64,000 bases of DNA from the NCBI GenBank assembly GCA_030562195.1, contig JAUJPP010000007.1:29075769-29139768 (forward strand), in the 5' to 3' direction. The position numbers and the translations under genes were made by a program. The DNA comes from Nipponacmea schrenckii. Taxonomy: Eukaryota; Mollusca; Gastropoda; Lottiidae. The notes under the pieces are model-generated. The model did no database searches. It was given only the letters and a program-made list of their open reading frames with translations, and was not told the origin of the DNA. Positions 50,301 to 64,000 of the stretch are shown piece by piece; the first letter of the stretch is position 1, and the number at the start of each line of letters is the position of its first letter.

Positions 50301-51271
50301 TGAGCATTAAAGATATATTTGATATCATATTTTCTCTAGGTTACGATCTGAAGTTAACCATCAAGTAACCAATGAACTGGATGAACAATATCAAAAATTA
50401 CAACAGGAAGTTAGTGAACTACAGCATGCCTTACGTCATAAACAAATTCACAAACAGAAAAACCTCAAACCAGAAAGAAAACAAGCCTCTTTTTATGACA
50501 AATTCGAGAAAAAGTCAACACAAACAGATAGGAAATGCAGCCAAGTCTCTAGTTCAACTCAGAGTAGGAGATTGTCATTCCTTTCGCAAGATGTTCCACA
50601 AGAAATCCAGAATAATATCGAGGTTAGAAAACTATTTCCTCATTTATTTCTATATCAAGGATGTCATGAAATATGATGTAATATATAATACACCATGTAT
50701 ACTGTGACATTTAGTGCATTGATAAAGAGATTATGTGTTAATTTATTACAGCAAGTAGAATGTGAAACTAGTAATAGATTATGTATAACAAGTTTTCCTG
50801 ATTCTACAACCAATACCATATCTCAGGTACATTTACTCCCTTTTTGTCTTTTCTTCAATGTACTGGATCAACCATATTTTACAAGGATAGTAAGTTGGTA
50901 TGTTCATAAGGCTTCTTCAACCAGCTTGACCTTGACCCAATCTTTCGTCAATTATAGTTTTCAGAAAATCAGTTAAAGCCGGATCAATTGGAATATTGGG
51001 GAATATGACTTATTCAAGTTGCCCAGAGTACACTGGCTAAGCTTAAAACCTACAAACAACACAAAAGTTTATTTATCCAAGAAACAATTTAACTAAAACA
51101 TTTTACAATCCCTTTAAAGATGAGCTGAGTGTATTTCTATATTTTTAGACTGAAAACCATGGTGGAATATTGAATAGTGTATTTGATATAGATGATGATT
51201 CAGCATCTAACTGTGATATAAGTCAACAGAGATCATCAAGATCTTCCAAATCAATCTTCAATCCCAGTTAG
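47399..51271 (+). CDS. CCDC172: Coiled-coil protein resembling CCDC172
   Basis: Nine exons join 47399-47483, 47842-47927, 48239-48355, 48617-48782, 49182-49283, 49407-49509, 50340-50622, 50752-50826 and 51149-51271, giving 379 codons. All introns are GT-AG with matching phases. The protein is rich in Lys, Glu, Gln and Leu and reads as coiled coil from about residue 20 to 260, with a Ser-rich tail. The N-terminus (LNDLFDQIIHSERLAQE) and the stretch EKEKISVSQIPQNDPE (202-217) resemble my memory of vertebrate CCDC172, which has a similar opening and a PQNDTE motif. CCDC172 is reported to bind tektin-2 in sperm flagella, so a ciliary or sperm role is inferred. At 379 residues it is longer than the vertebrate protein (about 260). 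The same frame is open upstream to an ATG-less start at 47261, so a longer N-terminus cannot be excluded. An AATAAA lies at 51547-51552. Confidence 0.75.
47400..47407. promoter_or_regulatory. Palindromic CRE word TGACGTCA across the start codon
   Basis: The full cAMP-response-element consensus overlaps ATG and codon 2 of the CCDC172-like gene. CREM-type factors use this site in sperm-gene promoters of vertebrates. Whether it works here, inside the 5' end of the transcript, is unknown. An 8-base word can occur by chance. Confidence 0.25.
50205..50320 (+). mobile_element. Degenerate SINE fragment in the CCDC172-like gene
   Basis: ACAGTGATGCAGATCATGGA, TCCGATGGGACATTAAACTA and GCTACAGATGTGAGCATTAA followed by AGAT match fragments at 34.1 and 38.1 kb. 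It ends about 20 bases before the acceptor of exon 7. Confidence 0.5.
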
Positions 51272-54200
51272 TAACCCTTGACATAGAATCTTTAACTTTA
51301 ACCTAGAACGTTTAAACCTGCCCTGTGTACTGGGAAAAGATTATTTATGACAGACCTATATTTTTGGGCGGATCAGATTATTATATTGTAATATTATCTG
51401 CGATACCTGTACATAGGAAGTCACAACTTTCTAAACTTTTTGTTGAATTGTTAGAGATGTTATTTCTTTCTAAAAAAAAAAACACTTGCTCATTTAGATG
51501 ACTTCCTTTTTGTTTCTAAATTTAGAAAGAAAAAGATGACTTAGTGAATAAACTTTACCTGGCTCATCAGTTATTTATTTTATGATAGTAGTAGATATGG
51601 TTATCATATGTTTATACTGCAATGTCCATGTTTTGAACTTTAGACTCTTAACATGTTTAGAATCCAGCAAATAAAAACTTCTTAGGCAAACTCCTTGCTT
51701 GGTTCAACATTTTTTTTTAAGTAGGTCTAGTCTACAGAAATATTAGAAATTCACAAAAATCAAATGGAATATTTAATAAAACCTCAATCTGAGGTGTGAC
51801 CACTATTACTGATTAGCCCAGGTCAAGATTTCTAGTGCCTGAGACTCTAGTATTTTTGATCAAACTGAAAATATAAATGAGCATTTTATTCTTGATATGG
51901 ATTAGTATTGCTGTAATGAGGCTTGCTTGAAACGTTTGGCTGCAGGAGGAAACTCATCTATAGATAATTATTTATAATGTTCTTCCCTTTAAAAGGGATG
52001 ATGGAAGTATATTAATGTATAGTGTATTAGATTACTGTAGTATATTTAATGCACATATAAAGTGTAACAGTGTTTTCATTGTTGATAAGTGTCAGTGTCT
52101 TGATAGAGTACATTGAAATTATTCAGTGTAAAATGTAGACATAAATTTTACAAGTTTTTCATTTAACAATAAATACACTACCATGCAGTTTTAAATAAAT
52201 GTATTGCTACAGCACTTAATAAAAAACATGTAATTTGTTTTACTTGAACCTTGCTAGTAGGTCATGTGCATGAAATGAAATAAACTTTTCTGCACATCGT
52301 TAGTCTTATGAAGACAGCAAAGCTATGCAGTGTGCAATGAGGACAGTTTTGACGAAATAGTAGCATTGGCCTCTGGGCTGTTGTTTTGCCCATATATTCC
52401 ATTCCTGTCTGATATTCCATATAAAATGCCCGGTTGAAAATAGGCTCTGTCGGTATATTCAGGGACTCTTTATTGAATTGTGAATTATCTGCAGCACACT
52501 TGGCTTGTTTCATGCAAGAGTCAACCTCATTAAGCCACCACATTTCCAGTTATTGGCTTAAGCAAATTAATACACTGCAATATATAATAGACAAAGGGCA
52601 AAGACCACGTTATGTTCTTGATGCATACTTCAATGTGATTGGTAGAATGAACAGGCAATACATTATACCATAAAATATTTATTATCATTTCCATAAAGCA
52701 AATAATAACCAATAACATATTTTGATATAAAAATCAATCCATTATTAAAAATATCATCAATATCCATTAAATATATATTTCAAACTCAATAATATATCTA
52801 TAAAAATCTTAGTAGGTAGGCAACATTTCAAGACAAAATAACCTACGCTCTGTACATGTAGAATAATGTGTTTCATGATCCAAAAATGGTGAAAAACTCA
52901 AGGTATTTGTTGCTAAATCAAAGGCAATGACTCAATTTAAATTATGTTCAAGGTACTAATCATTCTAAAAAAATTGTGGTTTGTCTAATGGACAGAATAT
53001 CCCAGTATGACCATTTTTTATGTCAGCTTGTACAAAAAAAAAAATGTTCTTAAAATAAATCTCTTACAATATAATTGTACCTTGTAAAAATATCAAACAC
53101 TGTATTATGCAATAATATTATGAAATACAAAAATGTACATGATTCTAAAAAGACTATTTTTCCATCAATTTAATTTATCAGTTCATCAAATGTGGAATGC
53201 ATAGAAAATGGTGGAAGTTGTACTAGAATTTACTCTAGAAAACAAGCTTGTTAGTATTGATTTAAGTAGCACCATACCAAGTTAAAATGAAAGGTTTTAT
53301 TTTGCAAAATTATCAATAATCGAACACATCAATGATTTATATTATGGCATAGTTTGAGAAATTATAACAATCATAATAATATTAATAAGCATAAACAAAA
53401 TAGTAACAAGCATTAACAAGTTATAACTAGCATAATATCTATAAATTAAAAAGTTAAAATATTTTTACGAATCTTTACTCTGTGACCTAGGCCAGTGCTT
53501 TAATAAGACTACATTCACATTACACTCTAAAATTTTAAAATAAGTGTATTCACTTTGCAACAAATTACATATGTTTTTTTTGAATATTTGTTAAAAAAAA
53601 GTAGCCTCTCCTTTCATTTTGTTGGTTAATGTTCTTCCTGAAAGCATTAAATGGGAATTATAGCCTACAGTTTCAATGTTAACCAGAATATCTATACATA
53701 ACTGAATTTGTACAATGTTATAACAATTTTTTATTAAATTTAGACTAAGCAGGCACAGAATTTTTATTTTGTAAAACATAAAGTATAGCTGAAATTGATG
53801 GCAAATGAAAATTCAAAATATTTGATTCCATAAAAGGCTTACTACCATTCTAAAATAAATTAAAATTTGTTTATCAGTGGACCAGGGGTCAAAACTTTAT
53901 AACTAAATCCCTCTATAACCTAATGAATCCATGAATCCATAAAACTTAAGTAATTTTGAAACATGCTTAGAAGCATTTTTCAATAAATACAATAGTTTCA
54001 TGGATATATTATTGTATATAGAGATTTCATTTCTTTGACATTATAATGAATATTTCTTATTGATGTAGGTCCATTGTAGGAGGGAGTATTGCTGTAAGGA
54101 TAATCTAACATGTCCTGTAAATAAGAGTCAGTAAGTTTAGAACAACCTATTACAATAATAAAACAATAAGCAACAACTAACCACTGTTGATAAGTGTTTC

Positions 54201-55732
54201 CTGTCACAATCAGGAAGTTTAATACATATTTTCCTAATATGAAGTCTGATTTAAAGTGGAATGTATTTCATACTATATTACTTCCTCATGTATAATCTTA
54301 TCTACTGGGTTATATACAATAATATACACTATATGAAGCAAATCTTTGCTGATCAAAATTAATTTCATGCTAGATTATAGACTAAATCAGTCTTTGTCAT
54401 TTACAATGCAGTGGTTTGTTTTACATTTTAGTCAATTTCTCTTTTAGCAATCAAAAATTTCTTTAAAACTACTACACTAACTGCTGGCCTTAGGCGTAAA
54501 CCGAGAGTTGTATTCTATTTAAGTAAACAGCCTAAAGTAAATGCATTGTGTAAGCTTGCATTACCTATCATATATTTCAATACTTGTATTTTATAGTATA
54601 AACAGCTTTTTAAGGCTTAGTATGTGTATCAATTACATTTCAAGCTTTAGTTTGCACTATTTCAATTCTTATTTGATAATTAGGGCATTTCACAAAAATC
54701 AGACCAAAAATCAAAGTTGCACGAATGGAAGCCAATGTAATTAAATCAAAAAGTAATTAAAATGCTAGAAAGAAAAGACCCTGTTTACAATAATGACGTT
54801 TGTTTTGGTGGATTTCCAAGGACCACAGACATCTGACATAAAATTGGAATCATATATATCTTGTCTTCAACTGGATATTATGTCATGTTTATGTTAACAT
54901 ATGCTGTATAAACAAGTTGATAAACACAATAGAGTCCAATGACTGATATAGATTACACTGGCCTAATTCTGTCATTTCAGGCATGGGGTGGGATTCATAA
55001 ATTACATTTTTATTTAACAAACACCCTTCTCTGGTGTCTTCCGGGTTGATGTATTGTATTTCTCTATTAAATTTCTCTCATTCTTGAGAACTTAAAAAAA
55101 ATTGGGAGAAAAACCCGTTAATTAAAATGGTCCAGCCATCTGTAAATAAAAATATGATTTTAAATCAAAGCCTGTAGTTTAGTGAACAATACATATTTTA
55201 ATAAGGTTGTAAAATGTAAGCAAAAAAGGGTATGTATGCATTCAAAAGCTGGAAAAAAAATATTTGCCCCAAATCAGATATATATATATATAAAAAACCC
55301 ATTTGTATATATAAAAATAATATTAGTTTGGTGTATGGAATCATTTTTTTGCAAGTACATGGGTATGATACCTTTGAAGTAAGTTGAAGGTTATGATAAA
55401 AGATTGTAATATGTGATAAGTCATTCGCTTGTGATTAACACTGTAGCAAACCTTGTCATCAACATCAAATAAATTTGCTGGAAGAATTCTTTTTGATATA
55501 CATTCATTCAAATCAATGACAGACATCTGCAATAATGCACACTTATAGTGAATAGCAAACCAACAATAAAATATACAATTATAAAGCAATAATACATAAT
55601 ATAGATCTCCAAAGAAAAGCTATGTACCATATCAGCCTAAAAGGCCTACTCATTATAGTAAAATCATACTAAAAGGATCAAAACATGCCATTGTGATTTA
55701 AATGGATTTCTTATGGAAGACAAAACTCCAGT
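51272..55732. other. Intergenic region between convergent genes; no gene recognised
   Basis: This holds the 3'UTR of the CCDC172-like gene on the left and that of the Dok-type gene on the right, plus one SINE. The rest is AT-rich with no exon recognised. Frames at 52434-52673, 53591-53779, 53998-54207, 54541-54744 and 55341-55589 have no motif or splice support. Confidence 0.4.
52250..52560 (-). mobile_element. tRNA-derived SINE, diverged copy
   Basis: On the minus strand the order GTGGTGGCTTAATGAGGTTG, GTCCTCATTGCACACTGCAT, GCTGTCTTCATAAGACTAA and ending TTTATTTCATTTCATG matches the SINE at 24405-24705. The 93-codon minus frame here is part of the element, not a gene. Confidence 0.65.
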
Positions 55733-58700
55733 TTATTTTTGGAGACTTTTAACTTCTACAATGGAGGCTTCTTCATATTCACTGGAACTATCAGGGCGTC
55801 GAGTATCAATCTTTGTTCCGGAATTATCTCCATAAATATTCTCAGACTCGACTCCGTCAGGTCTGGAAATCCGAGTTGGTTTGAAATTAAAAGATGTAAT
55901 ATGTTCATAAGTCTCATCTTCAACATCAGCAGGTATTGATGGTGTATTTGGGTAAAGTTCTTCAGGCATATCATAATCATTTTCGATGAAACTAGGATTT
56001 TTTGCTGCAATTTTGATATTCTGATAATCTTCTTCATGCAAATTGTCTGTTTGGTTACCGAATACACGCCAAGCTTCGGATCTCTCCTCTGTGGTATCAT
56101 ACATGTTGGAATTTCCTGTGCTCTTCTTGGTACCCTTTTCTTCATTCGGATCAGCATAATGATTTTCTACAGCTCGTTTTGATGTTGGTATATTGTCCTG
56201 AGGAAGAGCATATGCACCAGCTTCATCTATACTTGGTCTTCTTACATCATCTACCTCTTCATAAGTGTTTACAGGATCATCATATAAATGACTTTGTGAC
56301 ACAGGTCGTGGATTTATCCCTTTATTTTTCTTCATTTCTTTCTCCCTGACCTTTTTCTCTTTTTCTTGTTTCTTTGCTTCCTCCTTTGCTCTCTTCTGCT
56401 CTTCTTTTTGTTTCTTTTCTCTTTCTTTTTTCTCCTTTTCTTTTTCCTTTTTCAAGCTCTTTGAGTCAACTTGACTCTCTGTGTTTCCTTTGAAGACCGG
56501 TCTATCTGTGTCTTCTCCTAGGCTGTGTTGTTTTATTAATACCTGTTGTAAGTTTTGTTCTAAGTTTTTCTTCAAGCTGTCATTACTGACAATTGCTGAC
56601 TTTGGTTTTTCATTATTAATCGACTTAGAAAGGCGTGATTTTTCTTCTTTGGGTTCAGGAGAAGTTCTTTCACCATCTAAAGACATTGATTTCATTAAAT
56701 TAGAAGGATTAAGTAATTTTGATGGTTCATTTTTAGAAGATTGTAGAGATGAGTGGGCAGTGTTTATAGAGTCAGATGAGTTATAAGATTTTAATGTTTT
56801 TGTCTTTTTAGAAACCGATTCATGAATTAAGTCAACTTCAGTGGTTTTAAATGAAAATGACCCTCTTCCAGTACTAGTGCGTCTTCCAGCATTAATAAGG
56901 AAGATGTTATGAAGGCGACCAAAACTCTTAATATGCTCATAAGACCACTGAATTAATTGTCTTTTGTTAGAATCCAGTAGAGCTATATAAGAAAGGAACA
57001 CTGCCAAATAGTAGTCTGTATTAACATTTAATCCTATTCTGTTAGAATCTTCATTTTCATCCACTTTAACTTTAAATATTGGAGCTGAAATAAAGAGAAA
57101 GAATGTACAAAATCCTGTATTGAAGATTCATTTTGGAGTAGTAGGAAACCTCTTTTAAAGCTCTGGTTCCAACCTTCTGTATCCCAAACCTTTTTATGTA
57201 GAGTAAGGCATCATTGATCAAGTCAATTATTGATAGCAAGCTATTGATCAATAATTAATTATTAATATAAAAAAATATATCACGTGAGAAATGTTTTAAA
57301 TACTAAAAATCATTTCTAAATTTTTAATTCCATTTCACCCTTCAATGATACATGTATTTTAATGGTTTTATGAAATTTAAAATCCTACAACCCAAAGGAA
57401 TTTATGACAAGAGGCTTGACCCAAGGGAATGGTTCTTAAATATTATAAAACCTGAGGAAAGTGTTTCACTGACAAGGTCTCATTTGCTTGGAAAAATGAT
57501 AAATAATCATGAAATAAGGGGAGTAACTGGTGTCACTGACTTGGTCAGTTCATCAACCAGTACGATAGATTAAGTCTATGTATCTTGATTCAACAACTGT
57601 CCCCAGCCTAATCGAGTTGACTTTAAATGTATTGTTTGATTCCAGAAGAACAAAAAGAATAGAGATATACAATAGTCAATTAAATATCCAGAAAAAGTCA
57701 CTTTATTTTAGCACATTGGATAAGTTTCAATTACAGTTTCTCATGTGACACATTCTTATGATAGTTTGCCTTGTTGACATTGTTCTGAACCATTTTTAGT
57801 CATATTTTTGAGAGAAAAATGGTTACTACTTACAATCATCTACAGAATTGTACAATAGATTATCTTCAATAATGACTTCTTCACTAAATGTACTGGCCTT
57901 GGAACACCTGTCTCTTGAATGTAGGATCTGCTCAAATGCTTCAATCCATGATGCTTGCTCAATTTCATTTTCACATTTGAAAAAATGTCTATCAGATTTA
58001 GTCACCAATTCAAATACCTTATTACTGTCTTTATATTTCTCTACTTTTGATAATTTATGCAAGTCCAATATTTTTGGATGTTTAGTTTCCTCTTTAGAAT
58101 CACACTTGAAAAGACAAGCACGAGATTCTGATGATCCAGACTTCAAAATACACCACTTTTTATTCCAATTATTGCCACCCTAAAAAAATCAAATATATTT
58201 TATAAGCTTTCAGTTTATATCCTATAAGTGCACTCACTGTATGAAATAAAAGGGAAAATAGGTCTAAGAATGAACATAAAATTTGAAAATTTGGTCAATA
58301 AGCGGTGTGATTAGATAATGACGAATTACGTCGTTACCTTTGTCTGTATACATACAAACGATTTTGAGGCCATTAACGTGGTCTGTATCTCTCTCTCTCA
58401 AACGCAATTGAAGCCGTTATGTACTCCAACAACGGCTTCAATTTGGTCCGTATTTAATCAAAACGCAGTTGAAGCCGTTATGTACTCCAACAACGGCTTC
58501 AATTTGGTCCGTATTTAATCAAAACGCAGTTGAAGCCGTTATGCACTCCAACAACGGCTTCAATTTGGTCTGTATTTAATAAAACGCAGTTGAAGCCGTT
58601 ATGAAATCCAACACTGGCTTCAATTTGGTCTGTATTTCAAGAAAACGTAGTTGAAGGCGTTATGCACTCCAACAACGGCTTCAATATCGCCTGTATTTAA

Positions 58701-59595
58701 ACGAAACGCAGTTGAGGCCGTTATGAAATCCAACACCGGCTTCAATTTTGTCTGTATTTCAATAAAACGCAGTTGAAGCCGTTATGCACCGCTAAAAGGG
58801 GAATTACATTTTAATATTATTATCGAGCCGTGCTGCCCAATTTCAGTTTGAGAAAACCATTCATTATTGTATCAGATAAGCTCTAATTAATTTGGAGTGG
58901 ATAACGGCCTCAACTGCGTTTTGATTATATACAGACCAAATTGAAGCCGTTGTTAGAGTGCATAACGGCTTCAATTGTGTTATTATATATATAGAGAAAG
59001 AGATACAGACCACGTTAATGGCCTCAAAATCGTTTGTATGTATACAGACAAAGATAACGACGAATTACGTCATTACCATAACTCCCCAATATAAGAGCTC
59101 TATTTATTGATCAGTAGCCTAAATATACCTTGATCTACTGCCATAAATAATATAAAAAAATAAATAAATATAAAAAAAATAAGTAGTTATCCATAAAGAT
59201 GCATTTGATTATTGAAAAACAATTAATAAATTAATTAATCTTTTTCAAAAACAACTTTGTTTTATGAGTTTAGTTTTCCAGATTTTAAGGGATTCTGTTT
59301 CTGATTCTGAGTTCACTGATGAATATAATACTCATTTGCTAAAATATTTTACAAACTTATTACTTTATATATTTTAAAAAAACAAAAGTATTAAATTGTT
59401 GGCTGTTTTTGTTGTTTTTTATGAACATAGTCTAGTAGCCTATAGGATAGGCTAAGCATTGTCATTGACTATTGTACGGTTACTGAAGCAGACGAACTTG
59501 ACCTGATTTCCCCTATAAAATAATTAAATTCTTACTAAAAGTCCTTTGTGGTGAACTGACATGAATCCACTTTTCAATTCTAACACTTGTTCCAT
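55733..59595 (-). CDS. Dok: Dok-type adaptor protein (PH + IRS-type PTB)
   Basis: Three coding exons on the minus strand, 59536-59595, 57834-58179 and 55733-57084, join in phase to 585 codons. A TAA lies in frame four codons before the ATG at 59595, which fixes the start. Residues 5-106 form a PH domain: KSGFM at the first strand, NKKWCILK at 26-33, and the C-terminal helix with W98. Residues 138-229 form an IRS-type PTB domain. INAGRR at 199-204 carries the paired arginines (203, 204) that bind phosphotyrosine in Dok proteins. The tail has a Lys/Glu-rich stretch (about 345-390), then eleven tyrosines, of which 403, 427, 445 and 506 are in YxxP motifs. Dok proteins are membrane-recruited substrates that pass or damp tyrosine-kinase signals through SH2 proteins. 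The stop codon lies within an AATAAA word. Dok1/2/3 versus Dok4/5/6 is not resolved. Confidence 0.88.
58316..59075. mobile_element. Foldback/MITE element with terminal inverted repeats and a palindromic 61-bp array
   Basis: TIRs of about 85 bp lie at about 58318-58402 and 58989-59073. For example, ATTTTGAGGCCATTAACGTG on the left mirrors CACGTTAATGGCCTCAAAAT on the right. Both ends lie next to TA (58316-58317 and 59074-59075), as expected for a Tc1/mariner-type target duplication. The left half holds about seven units of 61 bp, each a hairpin (TTGAAGCCGTT with AACGGCTTCAA). The right half holds about two units in the opposite orientation. No transposase is present. It sits in intron 1 of the Dok gene. 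Confidence 0.88.
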
Positions 59596-59892
59596 ATTTT
59601 CTAATTAGTAATAAATGTCTTTATACAAATTATACATTTTGGAACACACTGAAACTTCTAGGAAGTTTATTATTTTCTTTCCTGAACCATTTACATAAAG
59701 GGGAGTAACTCGTCATTCCGGAAATAATATTAACAGATGGCGCCACGATTTGTCGTCAAACAAACGCACATGTGGAAATGTCAAAATAGAAAAAATTTGA
59801 ACACCAAGATAATGATATGAAATTTAAGCTTTTAGTTTTTTTTTCAGGGTTAGTAATTCAGTTTGGGATTGAGAACTTGTTTTATTATCAAA
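59596..59892. promoter_or_regulatory. Shared divergent promoter of Dok-type gene and DDX41
   Basis: Only 297 bp separate the two start codons, which point away from each other. The gap holds CCGGAAAT at 59718-59725 (ETS/GABP-like) and AGATGGCGCC at 59735-59744 (YY1-like). Both are common in divergent housekeeping promoters of animals. Transcription starts are not known, and the Dok gene could have further 5'UTR exons across the DDX41 start. Confidence 0.55.
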
Positions 59893-63850
<3,958 letters not shown>

Positions 63851-64000
63851 TGAGAATCGTTTATCTATATTAAGTAGTGTCTTATACCTGAAAATTGTTT
63901 CCTACATACGTTGGGAATGATTGGGAATACCTTCCAGTTTACTTGGTATATATGGATATAGTAGTCTTCAAGTAGACATGTTTAAAGCAGAGCTAAAAAT

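Noticed and set aside
52262..52543. 93-codon minus-strand frame
   Set aside because: It coincides with a diverged SINE copy.
55756..56157. 133-codon minus frame and the plus frames at 55739 and 56481
   Set aside because: They are shadows of the large Dok exon in other frames.
58318..58518. 66-codon frame
   Set aside because: It runs across the terminal inverted repeat and 61-bp array of the foldback element.
58316..59075. CRISPR-like array of 61-bp repeats
   Set aside because: This is animal intron DNA; repeats lack unique spacers, and each unit is a hairpin bounded by transposon-type inverted ends.

Overview
The window is animal nuclear DNA, very AT-rich, with multi-exon genes, consensus GT-AG introns and large amounts of dispersed and tandem repeat. 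The conserved genes (an HR96/NR1J-type nuclear receptor, a CCDC172-like coiled-coil protein, a Dok-type PH/PTB adaptor and DDX41) fit a bilaterian. The receptor type and the repeats (elements with tandem cores and termini reading GTGGGCGTAT, which resemble the 'pearl' type described from bivalves) suggest a lophotrochozoan, most likely a mollusc. The species cannot be named from this sequence. I see no bacterial, viral or organellar segment, and no open transposase or reverse-transcriptase frame.

Layout. 1-21 kb: no recognisable gene. It holds two long tandem-cored elements (about 0.85-3.1 and 4.02-6.05 kb), copies of the GTGGGCGTAT family (6.9-9.2 and 14.2 kb), minisatellites with 33-bp (9.35-9.97 kb), 28-bp (15.4-17.2 kb) and 22-bp (18.8 kb) units, an irregular array (19.2-20.0 kb), and a 226-bp foldback (18.09-18.32 kb). 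21.26-41.67 kb, + strand: a nuclear receptor in five coding exons (418 codons) with a 14.4-kb first intron full of repeats. 41.7-47.4 kb: 3'UTR and intergenic sequence. 47.40-51.27 kb, + strand: a nine-exon coiled-coil gene (379 codons) resembling CCDC172. 51.3-55.7 kb: intergenic. 55.73-59.60 kb, - strand: a three-exon Dok-type adaptor (585 codons) with a foldback transposon-like element in its first intron. 59.89 kb to beyond the right edge, + strand: DDX41, ten exons visible, head-to-head with the Dok gene across 297 bp.

Exon joins were made by hand from splice sites, codon phase and family knowledge, and every join keeps the frame. The exception is DDX41 exon 3, where a one-base frame change and an in-frame TGA interrupt an otherwise well conserved protein. 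The genes have unrelated jobs: transcriptional control by a ligand-type receptor, a probable sperm or cilium coiled-coil protein, tyrosine-kinase signalling, and an RNA helicase. The only apparent functional neighbourhood is the shared Dok/DDX41 promoter. I did not find a convincing new gene system. The best candidates for a second look are the repeat architectures, the receptor half-site clusters inside repeats, and the DDX41 frame break.
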